A DNA stretch of 64,000 nt from JAATFS01 sp037145635 (GCA_037145635.1 JBBCXB010000007.1:62001-126000), one strand, 5' to 3'. Positions 48,239 through 58,900 are shown, counted from the stretch's first letter. A program made the numbers and translations. The notes: generated by a model from the sequence alone, not told the origin.

Positions 48239-48808
48239 TCAGCGCCCCAGCTTGCGCTTCAGCCACGCCGCGCGCGCGGCCGGCGGCTGCGCCAGCAGCT
48301 CGTCGCGCAAGGCATCGCGGTCCTGCGGCGGCGTGCGCTGCGCGATCACGCCCAGCTGCGCGAGCTGCTCGGCCTCCAGGCTGCGCAGCAGCGCCACCAG
48401 CGCATCGCGCTGCGCCGCCGGCACGTAGCCGACCAGCGGCTGCAACTGCGCGTAGTACGCGCCGAGCAATGGTCCCAGCCGCCAGCCCTGCCGATGCAGC
48501 CGGTCCTGGGTGCCGAACTGCGTGCGCAGCGCGCGCTGCTGGTCGGCCGGCAGCGCCGCCAGCCCGGCGCGGGCACCGCGCACGCGGGCGCGCTCGCCCT
48601 CGCCCAGGCCGCGCCAGGCGGCGTAGCGGCTGCGCAGGTCCTCGCGCTGGGCGGGCGAGAGCCGCTGCCAGCGCTCGGCCTGCTGCGCCGGGCTCGCCGG
48701 CGGCGCGGCACCGGTGGCCTCGTCCAGCGGCGCCGGCAGCGACTGGGCCGCCACCGGCAGTGCCGCCAGCCACGCGCACAGCAGCAGTACCCGGCTAGTT
48801 CTCGTCAT
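48239..48808 (-). CDS. DUF3106 secreted protein
   Basis: 189 residues. A signal peptide (VLLLCAWLAALPVAAQ) is followed by the DUF3106 pattern: AERWQRLSPAQREDLRSRYA and ALPADQQRALRTQFG, repeated W/L-x-x-L-x-x-x-Q-R units. Function unknown, predicted periplasmic. Its start overlaps the end of the sigma-like gene by 14 nt, so the two are cotranslated; the pair is common in Xanthomonads. Confidence 0.82.
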   Translation of the reverse strand: MTRTSRVLLLCAWLAALPVAAQSLPAPLDEATGAAPPASPAQQAERWQRLSPAQREDLRSRYAAWRGLGEGERARVRGARAGLAALPADQQRALRTQFGTQDRLHRQGWRLGPLLGAYYAQLQPLVGYVPAAQRDALVALLRSLEAEQLAQLGVIAQRTPPQDRDALRDELLAQPPAARAAWLKRKLGR

Positions 48809-49865
48809 CGAGGGTCTCCGGTCCGTGGGGGGACGGCGTCACCGGCGCGGCATGCGCGCCCGACTCGTCGACCGGCAGCGGATGGCCCGCGGCGTACCAG
48901 GCCAGGAAGTCGGCGTCGCGGGCGAGTTCCAGGTCCGGGTCGGACAGCATCGCGCGGTCGCGCGGGTCGACCGCGGGCACCGCCGTCGGCGGCGGCAGGT
49001 CCGCGTCCGGCAGTTCCTCCACCAGCACCGGCGCGGCGTCGGTGACGTGCAGCACACCCGCCGGCGCCTGCGACACCGGCTCCGGCGGCAGCGCCGGCGG
49101 GCGCCGCGACCACCAGACCGACAGCACCGCGATCACCGCGACCGCGAGCAGGGCCCCGGCCCAGCGCCGGTCCCAGCGCGGCGCCCGTGGACGCCAGCGC
49201 GGCCAGGCCGGCCGCCACCGCCGCGCCGGCGGCTTCGCCTCGGCGGTCGCGGACGCCGCGGCGGGTCGGGTCGCGGCGGACGGCCGCCGCGGAGGCGCCG
49301 CCACCGGCGCTGGAGTCGCCGCCGCGATCGCCGACTCGCGCAGCTGCGCCAGCCGTGCCGCGCGCAGCGGCGACAGCTCGCGCACCTCCTGCTGCGCGGC
49401 CTCGGCCAGCGCGCGCCAGGCCGCCGCGTCCGGATGCCCCTGGGCATCGCGCGGGCAGGCGCGCGCCAGCGCCTGGCGGTAGCCATCGCCGGTCATCGCC
49501 AGGGTTTCGGCGGCGTCGTTCTCGTCCAGGCCGGCGACGATGCGCAGCAGCAGCGCCAGCCGGTCGCCGGCCGGCAACCGGCCCAGCGCGGTGAAGGGAG
49601 GCAGCCAGGCGCCGTTCGCGGTCGGCTGCCGCAGCGGCGGGGTCGCCGCCAGCAGGGTCCAGAAGCGGCCCGGCCACGCCGCCATCGGCGACTCGGCGGC
49701 GTGGCGGTGGAAGGCGCGCAGCGCCGCGGCGAGGGCGCGCTCGGCCGCATCGTCGTCGCCGCTCTGGAGCTGGGCCAAGACGATGCCCCGACGCTCGACG
49801 CCGCGGAGGAAGGCCGACAGGGCGGCGGGGGTGACGGCGGTCGGGCCGTCGGGCACTGCGGTCAT
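48795..49865 (-). CDS. Sigma-factor-like membrane-anchored protein
   Basis: 356 residues from the ATG at 49865. Residues about 70-140 resemble sigma-70 regions 2-4 of ECF type (RLPAGDRLALLLRIVAGLDE, then AAETLAMTGDGYRQALARA). The region-2 DNA-melting part is weak, so it may be a sigma-derived regulator rather than a working sigma factor. A Pro/Arg-rich linker, one membrane helix (about 240-258, AGALLAVAVIAVLSVWW) and a periplasmic tail follow. It is paired with a DUF3106 gene. A transmembrane sigma-like protein could link an envelope signal to transcription. Confidence 0.65.
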   Translation of the reverse strand: MTAVPDGPTAVTPAALSAFLRGVERRGIVLAQLQSGDDDAAERALAAALRAFHRHAAESPMAAWPGRFWTLLAATPPLRQPTANGAWLPPFTALGRLPAGDRLALLLRIVAGLDENDAAETLAMTGDGYRQALARACPRDAQGHPDAAAWRALAEAAQQEVRELSPLRAARLAQLRESAIAAATPAPVAAPPRRPSAATRPAAASATAEAKPPARRWRPAWPRWRPRAPRWDRRWAGALLAVAVIAVLSVWWSRRPPALPPEPVSQAPAGVLHVTDAAPVLVEELPDADLPPPTAVPAVDPRDRAMLSDPDLELARDADFLAWYAAGHPLPVDESGAHAAPVTPSPHGPETLDDEN

Positions 49866-50356
49866 GGGAACTCCGTCATCGCGGAAATGATAACGGGGGA
49901 CCGCGCCAATCCGATCCCTTGACAGCCGCCCCCTCAGTCGCTCCCTGCCGCCATTGCTGGGCTCGCCGCCACGAGAGGTTGTGCACAGCGGGACAGATGC
50001 CGATCCGGCCGCGGCTGTCAACACCCGATTTTCCTGTGTTGCAACTGTGTTTCACGGCTAAGTCCATGTTCCATATGGATTTTGCGGCTTTGGCTAATTT
50101 TTGTCCAAGTCGGGCCGAACGCTAGTGAATCCACCTTCACGGCGTGGAGCACAGCGGAAACCCACAGCCTTATCCACAGGCTGTGTGGATAAGCGTGTTT
50201 CTCCAGCCACGGCATGGGTTTACGCGCCATTTATCACCCGGGTCACAGAAATGACGGCCAAGTGACGGGCGGCCGGAACGGCCTTCCCGTGCCGGCACAG
50301 GACGTCGCCGTAGACCCGGCTCGGCGGGCGTGGGGCCCGCCCGCTAGACTGTGGCG
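49866..50356. other. Intergenic region between the sigma-like gene and priA
   Basis: About 490 bp, the longest spacer in the core part without repeats. It contains the DnaA-box pair at 50170-50192, an AT-richer stretch near 50060-50110 and a weaker TTGTGCACA at 49979-49987. I see no gene or tRNA. Confidence 0.45.
50163..50192. promoter_or_regulatory. Inverted pair of consensus DnaA boxes upstream of priA
   Basis: In the ~490-bp gap before priA, TTATCCACA (50170-50178) and TGTGGATAA (50184-50192) are two perfect DnaA boxes facing each other across 5 bp. A second nested palindrome, CACAGCC and GGCTGTG (50163-50169, 50179-50185), surrounds the first box. About 70-120 bp earlier is an AT-richer stretch. 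DnaA-dependent control of priA or of a titration site is possible. Confidence 0.6.
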
Positions 50357-52546
50357 ATGCCCGCTTGCCTGCCGACGCTGCGCGTCGCCCTGCCCGTTCC
50401 GCTGCCTCGGCTGTTCGACTACCTGCCGCCTCCCGGGGCCGCCCCGGCCGAACCGGTGGGCTGCCGCGTGCGCGTGCCGTTCGGCTCGCGCGAACTGGTC
50501 GGCGTGGTGGTCGAGCCGGGCGAGGCCGATCCGGACGGCCTGCGCGCGGCGCTGGCCTGGGCCGACCCGCAGCCGCTGCTGGCGGGCGAGCTGGCGCGCT
50601 CGCTACACTGGCTGGCGCGCTACACCCACGCGCCGCTGGGCGAGGTGCTCGCCACCGCGCTGCCGGCCCCGCTGCGCCGCGGCGAGCCGTTGCCGGACAC
50701 CCACGCCTGGGCCTGGCAGCTGACCGAAGCCGGCCGGACCGGGGCGACCGGGCTGCGCGGCGGCACCCGGCCGGCCCGGCTGGCCGCGCTGCTGGCCGAC
50801 GGCCCGGTCGACGAGGACCGCCTCGAGTCCGGCATGGAACGCTGGCGCGAGGCGGCGCGCAACCTGGACAAGCGGGGCTACGCCGAGCGCGTCGCGGTGG
50901 CGCCGGCGACCTCCGGCGGCGGGCTGGGCGAAGGGCCGCCGCTGAACGACGAGCAGCGCGGGGCGGTGGAGGCCGTCACCGCCAATACCGGCTTCGGCAC
51001 CTTCCTGCTGGACGGCGTCACCGGCAGCGGCAAGACCGAGGTCTACCTGCAGGCGATCGCGCACTGCCTGGCGCAGGGCCGGCAGGCGCTGGTGCTGGTG
51101 CCGGAGATCGGGTTGACCCCGCAGACCCTGGGCCGCTTCCGCGCCCGCCTCGGGGTACCGGTGCATGCGCTGCACTCCGGGCTGGCCGACGGCGAGCGCG
51201 CGCGGGTCTGGGCCGCGGCGTGGCGCGGCGAGGCGCGGCTGGTGGTCGGCACGCGCTCGGCGGTGTTCACGCCGCTGCCGCAGGCCGGCCTGATCGTGGT
51301 CGACGAGGAGCACGACGGCAGCTACAAGCAGCAGGACGGCATCCGCTACCACGCCCGCGACTTCGCGCTGGTGCGCGGCAAGGCGCTGGACGTGCCGGTG
51401 ATCCTGGGCAGCGCCACGCCGTCGCTGGAGTCGCTGCACAACGCCCAGGGCGGCCGCTACCAGCACCTGCGGCTGTCACGCCGCGCCGGCGAGGCACGGC
51501 CGCCGCGGGTGCGGGTGCTCGACGTGCGCAAGCGCCCGCTCAAGGATGGCCTGTCGCCGGAGGTGCTGGCGGGCATCGAGGCCGCGCTCGGACGCGGCGA
51601 GCAGGTGCTGGTGTTCAAGAACCGCCGCGGCTACGCGCCGGTGCTGCTGTGCCACGACTGCGGCTGGACCGCCGCCTGCCACCGCTGCAGCACGCCGCTG
51701 CATCAGACCCCGATGACGGTACATGCCGGCGGCCGGCGCCTGCAGTGCCACCACTGCGGTGCGCGCCAGCCGGTCCCGCTGGCCTGCCCGGACTGCGGCA
51801 GCCTGGCGCTGCAGCCGCAGGGCATCGGCACCGAGCGGCTCGAGGAGCGCCTGGTGGCCACCTTCCCGGACCACCCGGTGGTGCGCATCGACCGCGGCAC
51901 CACCCAGCGCCGCGATGCGCTGGAGACCCAGCTCGCCCGCCTCGGCGACGCCGCCGGGATCCTGGTCGGTACCCAGATCCTGGCCAAGGGCCACGACCTG
52001 CCGATGCTGACGATGGTGGTCGTGGTCGGCATCGACGAAGGCCTGTTCTCGGCCGATTTCCGCGCCGGCGAGAAGCTGGCGCAGCAGCTGATCCAGGTCG
52101 CCGGCCGCGCCGGCCGCGCCGCGCGTCCCGGCGAGGTCTGGCTGCAGACCCACCACCCCGAGAACCCGCTGCTGCACACCCTGGTCAACGGCGGCTACCA
52201 CGCCTTCGCCCACGCCGAGCTGCAGCAGCGCGAGGCGGCCGGCTTCCCGCCGTTCGCGCACCTCGCGATGTTCCGCGCCGAGGCCAAGGACATCGCCGCG
52301 GCCCACCAGTTCCTCGGCGCGGTGCGCGAGCACGCCGCCGGCGACCGCCCGGTCGAATGCTACGGCCCGATGCCGGCGCCGATGCCGCGCCGCGCCGGCT
52401 TCCAGCGCGCGCAACTGCTGCTGTCGACGGCCCAGCGCGCGGCCCTGCACCCACTGCTGGACGCCCTGATCGCGGCCATCCACGCGCTGCCGCAGGCGCG
52501 CCGCGTGCGCTGGTCGCTGGACGTGGACCCGGTGGACCTCTACTGA
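50357..52546 (+). CDS. priA: Primosomal replication restart helicase PriA
   Basis: 729 residues from the ATG at 50357. An N-terminal 3'-end-binding region precedes the helicase core with Walker A GVTGSGKTEVY (K226), DEEHDGSYKQ, and GSATPSLESL. The zinc-binding block CHDCGWTAACHRC and CHHCGARQPVPLACPDC is complete. It reloads DnaB at stalled forks. DnaA boxes lie in its leader. Confidence 0.97.
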   Translation: MPACLPTLRVALPVPLPRLFDYLPPPGAAPAEPVGCRVRVPFGSRELVGVVVEPGEADPDGLRAALAWADPQPLLAGELARSLHWLARYTHAPLGEVLATALPAPLRRGEPLPDTHAWAWQLTEAGRTGATGLRGGTRPARLAALLADGPVDEDRLESGMERWREAARNLDKRGYAERVAVAPATSGGGLGEGPPLNDEQRGAVEAVTANTGFGTFLLDGVTGSGKTEVYLQAIAHCLAQGRQALVLVPEIGLTPQTLGRFRARLGVPVHALHSGLADGERARVWAAAWRGEARLVVGTRSAVFTPLPQAGLIVVDEEHDGSYKQQDGIRYHARDFALVRGKALDVPVILGSATPSLESLHNAQGGRYQHLRLSRRAGEARPPRVRVLDVRKRPLKDGLSPEVLAGIEAALGRGEQVLVFKNRRGYAPVLLCHDCGWTAACHRCSTPLHQTPMTVHAGGRRLQCHHCGARQPVPLACPDCGSLALQPQGIGTERLEERLVATFPDHPVVRIDRGTTQRRDALETQLARLGDAAGILVGTQILAKGHDLPMLTMVVVVGIDEGLFSADFRAGEKLAQQLIQVAGRAGRAARPGEVWLQTHHPENPLLHTLVNGGYHAFAHAELQQREAAGFPPFAHLAMFRAEAKDIAAAHQFLGAVREHAAGDRPVECYGPMPAPMPRRAGFQRAQLLLSTAQRAALHPLLDALIAAIHALPQARRVRWSLDVDPVDLY

Positions 52547-52559
52547 GCCCGGCCCGTGC

Positions 52560-55022
52560 TCACTGCAGCGCGCTGCCGGGCGCGGCGCAGTAGGACGCCG
52601 GCAGGTCGGCCAGTGCGGTGCCCCAGCCCTGCTCCGGTGCCTGCGCCCCCAGCTCGAAGCGCACGCTCGGACCCTGCTGCAGCCGCGGCCAGTCCAGCCA
52701 CACCGCCCGTTGCGGCTGGCCATCGACCTGCACGCGCTGGATGTACTGCAGGCGCCGCCCGTCCGCGCCGGGGGCCTGCAGCCGCAGCGTGCGGCCGTTG
52801 CCGAGCGCGACCTCGGCGCGGGCGAAGCGCGGCGCATGCAGCAGGAACTGGCCGCTGCCCGGCACCGCCGGATACAGGCCGAGCGCACTGAACAGGTACC
52901 AGGCCGACATCGTGCCGAGGTCGTCGTTGCCGGTGACGCCGTTAGGCGCGTTGGTGAACAGCTGCTGCGCGGCGCGCACCACGGTGGCGGTCTTCCACGG
53001 CTGGCCGATCAGCGTGTACATCCATGGCGCGTGCAGGTCGGGCTCGTTGTTGGGGTTGTAGCGGTACTGGTTGTAGTAGCTGTAGGGGCCGACCACCCAC
53101 GCCTTGCGGGCCGCGGTCAACGGCGCCTGCAGCAGCGCGTCGTAGGCGAAGAACGCATCCAGCCGGCGCGCGGCCTGCTCGCGCCCGTGCATCGCCTCGA
53201 CCAGCCCCGGCACGTCCTGCTGCACCAGCCACTGGTACTGCCAGGCCGTGCCCTCGTGGAAGCCGTGCTGCGAACGCGGGCTGTAGTGGCCATCGGCCGG
53301 CAGGTACCACTGCCCGCCCTCGGTGCGCGGCCGCGGGAAGCCGCTGAAGCCGGTGTCGGCATCCTGGACCTGCGGGTCCCACACCATGCGCCAGTTGCGC
53401 CCGCGGGTGCGCAGCCGCGCCGCGTCGTCGGCATGGCCCAGGCCCTCGGCCATCTGCGCCAGCGCGCAGTCGGCCAGCGCGTATTCCAGCGTGGCCGATC
53501 CGCCGTGATGCGGATCGACATCCATGCCCTTGGACGGGTAGGCGCGGTCGTAGGCTACGTAGCCGTCGGCCAGATAGGTCGCGTTGCCGGAGCGGCCGGC
53601 ATGGCGGGAGTTGAGCGGCGGCATGCCGAAGGCGTTGCGGCGCAGCGCGGCCCAGGCCTCGGCCTCGCGCCCGGCCAGGGCGCCGAAGCGCCACAGGTCG
53701 ACCAGGAACGGCGTGACCGGGTCGCCGGTCATGACATTGGTCTCGAAGTTGGCATAGCCCCAGCGCGGCAGCCAGCCGCCCTGCGCCTCGATCGCCAGCA
53801 CGCTGCGGGCGATGTCGCGCGCGACCTGCGGCTGGGTCAGGGCCAGCCACTGGTTCTGCGAGCGGTAGGTGTCCCACAGCGAGAAGTACTCGTAGTAGGT
53901 CCAGCCGTCGGCGCGGTGCAGGGCGTCGTCGTAGCCGCGGTAGCGGCCGTCGGCGTCGCTGCCGGTCAGCGGCTGCAGCAGCGCGTGGTACAGCGCGGTG
54001 TACAGCACCGTGCGGTCGTCGGCGCTGCCGCCCTCGACCTTGACGCCTTCCAGCTGCGTGCGCCATTGCCGCTGCGCCAGCGCGCGCATGCGTTCGAAGC
54101 CGAGCAGCCGGCCGTCCTGCATGCCGTCGGTCCGCAGGTTGTTGCGCGCGCCCTCGGCATCGACATGCGAGATCGCGCTGGTGGCGGTCACCGCGCGGCC
54201 GTCGGCGAGGTCGAAGCTGAGCCAGGCGCCGTTGGGATCGAGTTCGCCCTGCATGCTGTGGCGCGTGCCCGGCAGGCCGCCGTCCTCGCCCCAGGTGCCG
54301 AACGCCTTGAACGGGCGATCGAACTCGATGCGGAACCAGGTGGTGTACTGGTGGCCGCCGCAGAAGCTCTTGGTCACCAGCTTGCCCTCCACCGCGCGGT
54401 CGCCGACCACCTCGACCACGCTGCCGATCACGGTATGCCGCTGGTTGGCCTGGCCGACGTTGACCAGCACCTGGCCCAGCGCCTGGCCGGCACCGAAGGT
54501 ATAGCGCTCGACCGCGGCGCGGGTGCGCGCACTGGCCTCGACATCGATGCCGCCGTAGTCGGTCAACCGCACCCTGTAGTAGCCGGCCTGCCCCACCTCG
54601 CCGTCGTGGCTGTAGGCCGAGGCGTAGCGGGTGTGGTCGAAGCGCTTGGGGTCGGCCGTGTCGAAATCGCCGCCGGGGCCGATGCTGCCGGTCACCGGCA
54701 GCACCGACACCTGCCCGCCCTGTTCCCAGCAGCCGGCGCCGGAGAGGAAGGAATGCCCGAAGCCGCGGATCTTGTCGTCGTCGTAGCGCCAGCCGGCGTA
54801 GTGGCTGCCGATCGGGCTGACCTGGATCAGGCCGAACGGCGCCGACGCCCCGGGGAAGGTGTTGCCGTCGTCCTTGCTGCCGATGAAGGTGTTGACCTCG
54901 CGCTCGAGCGCGGGCGCGGCGGCCGCCAGCAACGGAGCCGACGACAACGCCAGCACACAGGCGGCCCACGCCAGCGGGCGGCGGCAGGAGCGGAGGAAGC
55001 GGGCAGACGGCGATCGGCGCAT
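52560..55022 (-). CDS. GH92 alpha-mannosidase, secreted
   Basis: 820 residues from the ATG at 55022. A signal peptide (LAWAACVLALSSAPLLAAAA) precedes the GH92 signature start VNTFIGSKDDGNTFPGASAP. The catalytic glutamate is in GFHEGTAWQYQW and the base aspartates in GNDDLGTMSAWYLFSALG, both intact. Family members are Ca2+-dependent exo-alpha-mannosidases trimming high-mannose N-glycans. It faces a TonB receptor across a spacer with shared operators, so import and trimming of mannose-rich glycans is the likely joint role. The closest known model is the Xanthomonas N-glycan loci. Confidence 0.93.
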   Translation of the reverse strand: MRRSPSARFLRSCRRPLAWAACVLALSSAPLLAAAAPALEREVNTFIGSKDDGNTFPGASAPFGLIQVSPIGSHYAGWRYDDDKIRGFGHSFLSGAGCWEQGGQVSVLPVTGSIGPGGDFDTADPKRFDHTRYASAYSHDGEVGQAGYYRVRLTDYGGIDVEASARTRAAVERYTFGAGQALGQVLVNVGQANQRHTVIGSVVEVVGDRAVEGKLVTKSFCGGHQYTTWFRIEFDRPFKAFGTWGEDGGLPGTRHSMQGELDPNGAWLSFDLADGRAVTATSAISHVDAEGARNNLRTDGMQDGRLLGFERMRALAQRQWRTQLEGVKVEGGSADDRTVLYTALYHALLQPLTGSDADGRYRGYDDALHRADGWTYYEYFSLWDTYRSQNQWLALTQPQVARDIARSVLAIEAQGGWLPRWGYANFETNVMTGDPVTPFLVDLWRFGALAGREAEAWAALRRNAFGMPPLNSRHAGRSGNATYLADGYVAYDRAYPSKGMDVDPHHGGSATLEYALADCALAQMAEGLGHADDAARLRTRGRNWRMVWDPQVQDADTGFSGFPRPRTEGGQWYLPADGHYSPRSQHGFHEGTAWQYQWLVQQDVPGLVEAMHGREQAARRLDAFFAYDALLQAPLTAARKAWVVGPYSYYNQYRYNPNNEPDLHAPWMYTLIGQPWKTATVVRAAQQLFTNAPNGVTGNDDLGTMSAWYLFSALGLYPAVPGSGQFLLHAPRFARAEVALGNGRTLRLQAPGADGRRLQYIQRVQVDGQPQRAVWLDWPRLQQGPSVRFELGAQAPEQGWGTALADLPASYCAAPGSALQ

Positions 55023-55178
55023 GCGGTGGGTCCTGGGTCGATGTCGGGGCGGCGGGCGGGGAACCGCAATGAGCACCGCGATGCACGGCCTGCCGAAGGC
55101 GGCGGCGTGGACGCACGACCCCATTTGGACATGCAACTCGGCGCCCGAAATGCGGCGCCACGGCGGCGCGGTGGCTCA

Positions 55179-55193
55179 TTTAGATCGATCCAA
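55179..55193 (-). promoter_or_regulatory. LacI-type operator upstream of the GH92 gene
   Basis: TTTAGATCGATCCAA, centred on the palindrome GATCGATC. An identical 15-mer occurs at 55811-55825 upstream of the divergent TonB receptor, and a variant at 55925-55937. LacI-family repressors use such ATCGAT-type palindromes. No repressor gene is in the window. Confidence 0.6.
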
Positions 55194-55332
55194 GTAAAGC
55201 ACGGCCGGTCGGAATGCCGCATTTTGCGGCGCAGCATCGGGGCCACAGGGAGCCGTGGGGCCGGCTCGCTGATCCGTGCCCTGAACCCTTGCCCTGAATC
55301 CTCGACCTGCCCCTGACGCTGGCCTTCCTTCC

Positions 55333-55376
<44 letters not shown>

Positions 55377-55452
55377 AAATATCCGCTTTGCTTTGCCTAG
55401 CCTCTGGCTCCTGCTCCTGCTCCTGCCTCTGCTGCTCCCGCCTCCGTTGCTC

Positions 55453-55608
55453 CTTGCCCTTGCCCTTGCCCTTGCCCTTGCCCTTGCCCCTGCCCCTGCC
55501 CCTGCCCCTGCCCCTGCCCCTGCCCCTGCCCCTGCCCCTGCCCCTGCCCCTGCCCTTGCCCTTGCCCTTGCCCTTGCCCTTGCCCTTGCCCTTGCCCTTG
55601 CCCTTGCC
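55453..55608. repeat. Hexanucleotide CTTGCC/CCTGCC tandem repeat, 26 units
   Basis: 26 perfect 6-bp units: six CTTGCC, eleven CCTGCC, nine CTTGCC. Flanking DNA continues as looser TCCTGC-type repeats. The block structure (pure T-type, C-type, T-type runs) suggests recent slippage or unequal exchange. Frames through it encode only dipeptide repeats and are not genes. Confidence 0.95.
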
Positions 55609-55810
55609 TCTGCTCCTGCTCCTGCCCCTGCTTCGTTCCTGCTCTGCCTCTGCCGCCCTGTGTCCCCTGGCTCCCGCTCTCCCTACCGCTTCCCGCTTCC
55701 CCATTCCCAATTCCCCATTCCCCATTCCCGGCACCCAAGTGCCACCACCCGCGATATTGCGCAGCAGCATGCACCCGGTGACGCGCCGTGCTAAAAATCC
55801 GCCGCCCGTA

Positions 55811-55825
55811 TTTAGATCGATCCAA
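55811..55825 (+). promoter_or_regulatory. LacI-type operator upstream of the TonB receptor
   Basis: TTTAGATCGATCCAA, identical to the copy before the GH92 gene, about 160 bp before the receptor start. Confidence 0.6.
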
Positions 55826-55924
55826 ATCCGGGGACGCGTTTGTGGGGTCCCGCCAGCGGCGCGATGCTCGCCAGTCCGGTGCCGCCACGGGGAACACTTC
55901 GGGCGGGACGTGAACCCGCCCGAG

Positions 55925-55937
55925 TGGATCGATTCAA
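55925..55937 (+). promoter_or_regulatory. Second LacI-type operator half-way to the receptor start
   Basis: TGGATCGATTCAA, a variant of the 15-mer operators with the same ATCGAT centre, about 50 bp before the receptor ATG. Two sites about 110 bp apart could allow looping. Confidence 0.5.
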
Positions 55938-55984
55938 ATCCTGCATCACCGCTAGCGATTCAATCCTTGGAGAGGGAGATTGAA

Positions 55985-58900
55985 ATGAAGCACGAACCCC
56001 GCGCGCCTGGCCGCGATACGTTGTCCGCGGCCATCGCCGCCGCCCTGGTCGCCGTCGCGATGCTGCCCGCCGGCGCCTCCGCGCAGCAGGCCTCCGCCAC
56101 GTCCGCACCCGCCGAGGCACCGGCGTCCACCGAGGCCACCACGCTCGACAGCGTCAACGTCACCGGCTACCGCTACGCGATCGAGAAGAGCCTGGACCAG
56201 AAACGCGATGCCAACGCGATCGTCGACGTCGTCAACGCCGAGGATGTCGGCAAGTTCCCCGACAAGAACGTGGCCGACGCGCTGCAGCGCGTGCCGGGCG
56301 TGATCGTCAGCCGCGACGGCGGCGAGGGCAAGAACGTCAGCGTGCGCGGCCTGTCGTCGGAGCTGACCCTGACCGAATTGAACGGCAACTACATCGCCAC
56401 GGCCGAGGCCGACGGCGACCCCTCGCGCTCGTTCAACTACATGCTGCTGCCGTCGAACATGCTGTCCAGCGCCGAACTGTTCAAGTCGCCGGAGGCGCGG
56501 CTGGACGAAGGCGGGATCGGCGGCACGGTGATCCTGCATACCCGGCGCCCGCTGGAGATGGAAGCCAACAGCGGCTTCGTCTCGGCCGAGGGCACCTGGG
56601 CCGACACCACCCGCAAGACCGACGGTCAGTTCTCCGGCTCGTATGCCTGGCACGACAAGGACGACCGCTTCGGCGTCTTCGTCGGCTACACCCAGCAGAA
56701 GCGCACCACGCGCGGCATGTCGGCCACCACCGAGGACTGGCAGTGGTACGGCGACGACTACGCCGCGCACCCGGCGACCGACGTCAACGGCAATCCCTCC
56801 GGAATGAACGCCTACTGGTGGGGCGAATCCGGCTTCTACGACCAGAGCGGCCGCTACTACACCGACTTCATGATGCCGACCTCGGTCAACTTCGGCATCA
56901 AGGACGAGGAGCGCGAGCGCAAGGGCGGCCAGGTGACCCTGCAGTTCAAGCCGAGCGACAACCTGACGCTGACCGCGAACTATTTCCGCTTCGACCTGTC
57001 GGACAATTACTCCAACAACCTGCTGAAGATTCCGGAATGGAATCTGGCCCGCTACTCCGGCGACGGCAACTGGCCCGGCGGCCGCCTGCTCGACGGGCTG
57101 ACCCTGGATCCCAGCGGCACCATCGCCACCGGCGCGCAGTACCGGCTGCATCCGGGCAAGACGTACTACTGCAGCGAGCAGGAAGCCGCGGCCGGCGGGC
57201 TTGCCAACACCGGCGGCTTCGGCCCGGACGACTGCACGGTGCCGACCCCGCAGCTCACCGGCCAGTACAACATCGAGAAGGCGCTGTCGCAGACCGCCGA
57301 CTTCCAAGCCGAATGGCGCGGCGAATCGCTGGACGCCACCTTCAAGGGCGGCCGCACCTGGGCCAAGGGCGGTCCCTCGATGGCGCTGCGCATGTCGGCC
57401 AAGCCGCGCGTCAGCGCCGATGGCCAGTACGTCCCCGGCAACGCCTACAGTGCCTGGGACCTGACCGGCACGCCGTCGATGGCATTCTCGCCGGAACTGA
57501 TGCAGAACCTGCTCAACGGCATCGCCGAGGTCGACATCGGTTCCACCGACTCGTCCTGGACCCGCAACAGCACCTGGCAGAAATATGGCCAGGTCGATCT
57601 CACCTGGCACAACGACGCGGGCTGGCTGGACTCGCTGCAGTTCGGGCTGAAGTACCGCGACGGTGGCACCCGCCGCAGCACCGGCAACAACTACTGGGTC
57701 TGCCAGGGCACCGATCCCGGCGTCTACGCCAACCGCTACCAGAACTGCGATCCCGACGCGACCACGTTCCTGACGCAGTTCCTGTACCCGCAGTCGCTCG
57801 ACGACATCGAGGGCGGCTTCACCACCAGCGCGTTCCCGGCGATCAACTATCCGGCCTACGTCGCCCATCTGAATCAGACCTACGGGCCGATGCAGACCCG
57901 GCAGGAGGACAACTTCGTCTACAACGTGGGCGAGAAGATCTACTCGGCCTACCTGCAGGCCAACTTCCGGACCGAGCGCCTGCGCGGCAACGTCGGCGTG
58001 CGCCTGGTGAGCACCCGGCAGCACGCCGACTCGACCGACCAGGTCGACTACTACAACGATTATTTCCTCGACGGCGCCGACGGCAACCCGCTGGCGTGCA
58101 CGCCCGGCAACGTGCTTGCCGGCTACGTCTGCGAGAGCGGCTTCACCAAGCTGCCGGACGACACCAGCGACCCGGACGCCACCGCGCATACCGCCTCCTA
58201 CGTGGTCAGCGCGCTCGACCGCTCCTACCTCGACGTGCTGCCGAGCCTGAACATCGCCTACGACCTGGGCGAGAACCTGCTGCTGCGCGGCGCCGCGTCC
58301 AAGGTGATCGCGCGGCCGAGCTACAACGACATCGCCGCCCCCGGGCGCCTGTCGTACTACAGCCAGGAATACGTCAACGACCGCCGCGTCGCCGGCGGCG
58401 CCAACCAGGTCGGCTGGTATGGCTCGGGCAGCAACAAGAAGCTCGAGCCGTACAAGGCCACCCAGTACGACGTGAGCGTGGAATGGTATTTCCGCCCGGG
58501 CTCGGTGGTGGGCCTGGACGTGTTCCGCAAGGACGTCAGCAACTTCTCGGTCCCGGTGGTGACGAACACGCTGCTGGACATCGGCGGCGAGAACGTGGAG
58601 GTGCAGAACTATTCGACCAGCGCCGGCGGCCGCGACGCGACCTCCGAGGGCGTGGAGTTCTACGCGCAGCACACCCTGTCCTTCGGCCTCGGCTTCCAGT
58701 TCAACTACACCTACAACCGGACCAACGAAGCGGCGATCACCCTGGAGGACGGCACCGACCTCGGCAAGTCGCCGCTGGTGGGCAGCGCCAGAAACCAGGC
58801 CAACGTCACCGTGTTCTACGAAACCGACAAGCTGCTGCTGCGCGCCTCGTACAACCGCCGCGGCGAGGTGGTGGACGGCCTGGTGCAGGGCCTGAACGTG

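Noticed and set aside
49866..50356. Chromosome origin (oriC) at the DnaA boxes
   Set aside because: There are only two perfect boxes, no clear AT-rich unwinding element of usual size and no dnaA, dnaN or rpmH nearby; a regulatory site is simpler.
55453..55608. CRISPR array
   Set aside because: Units are 6 bp without spacers and there are no cas genes. No repeat-spacer pattern is seen anywhere in the window.
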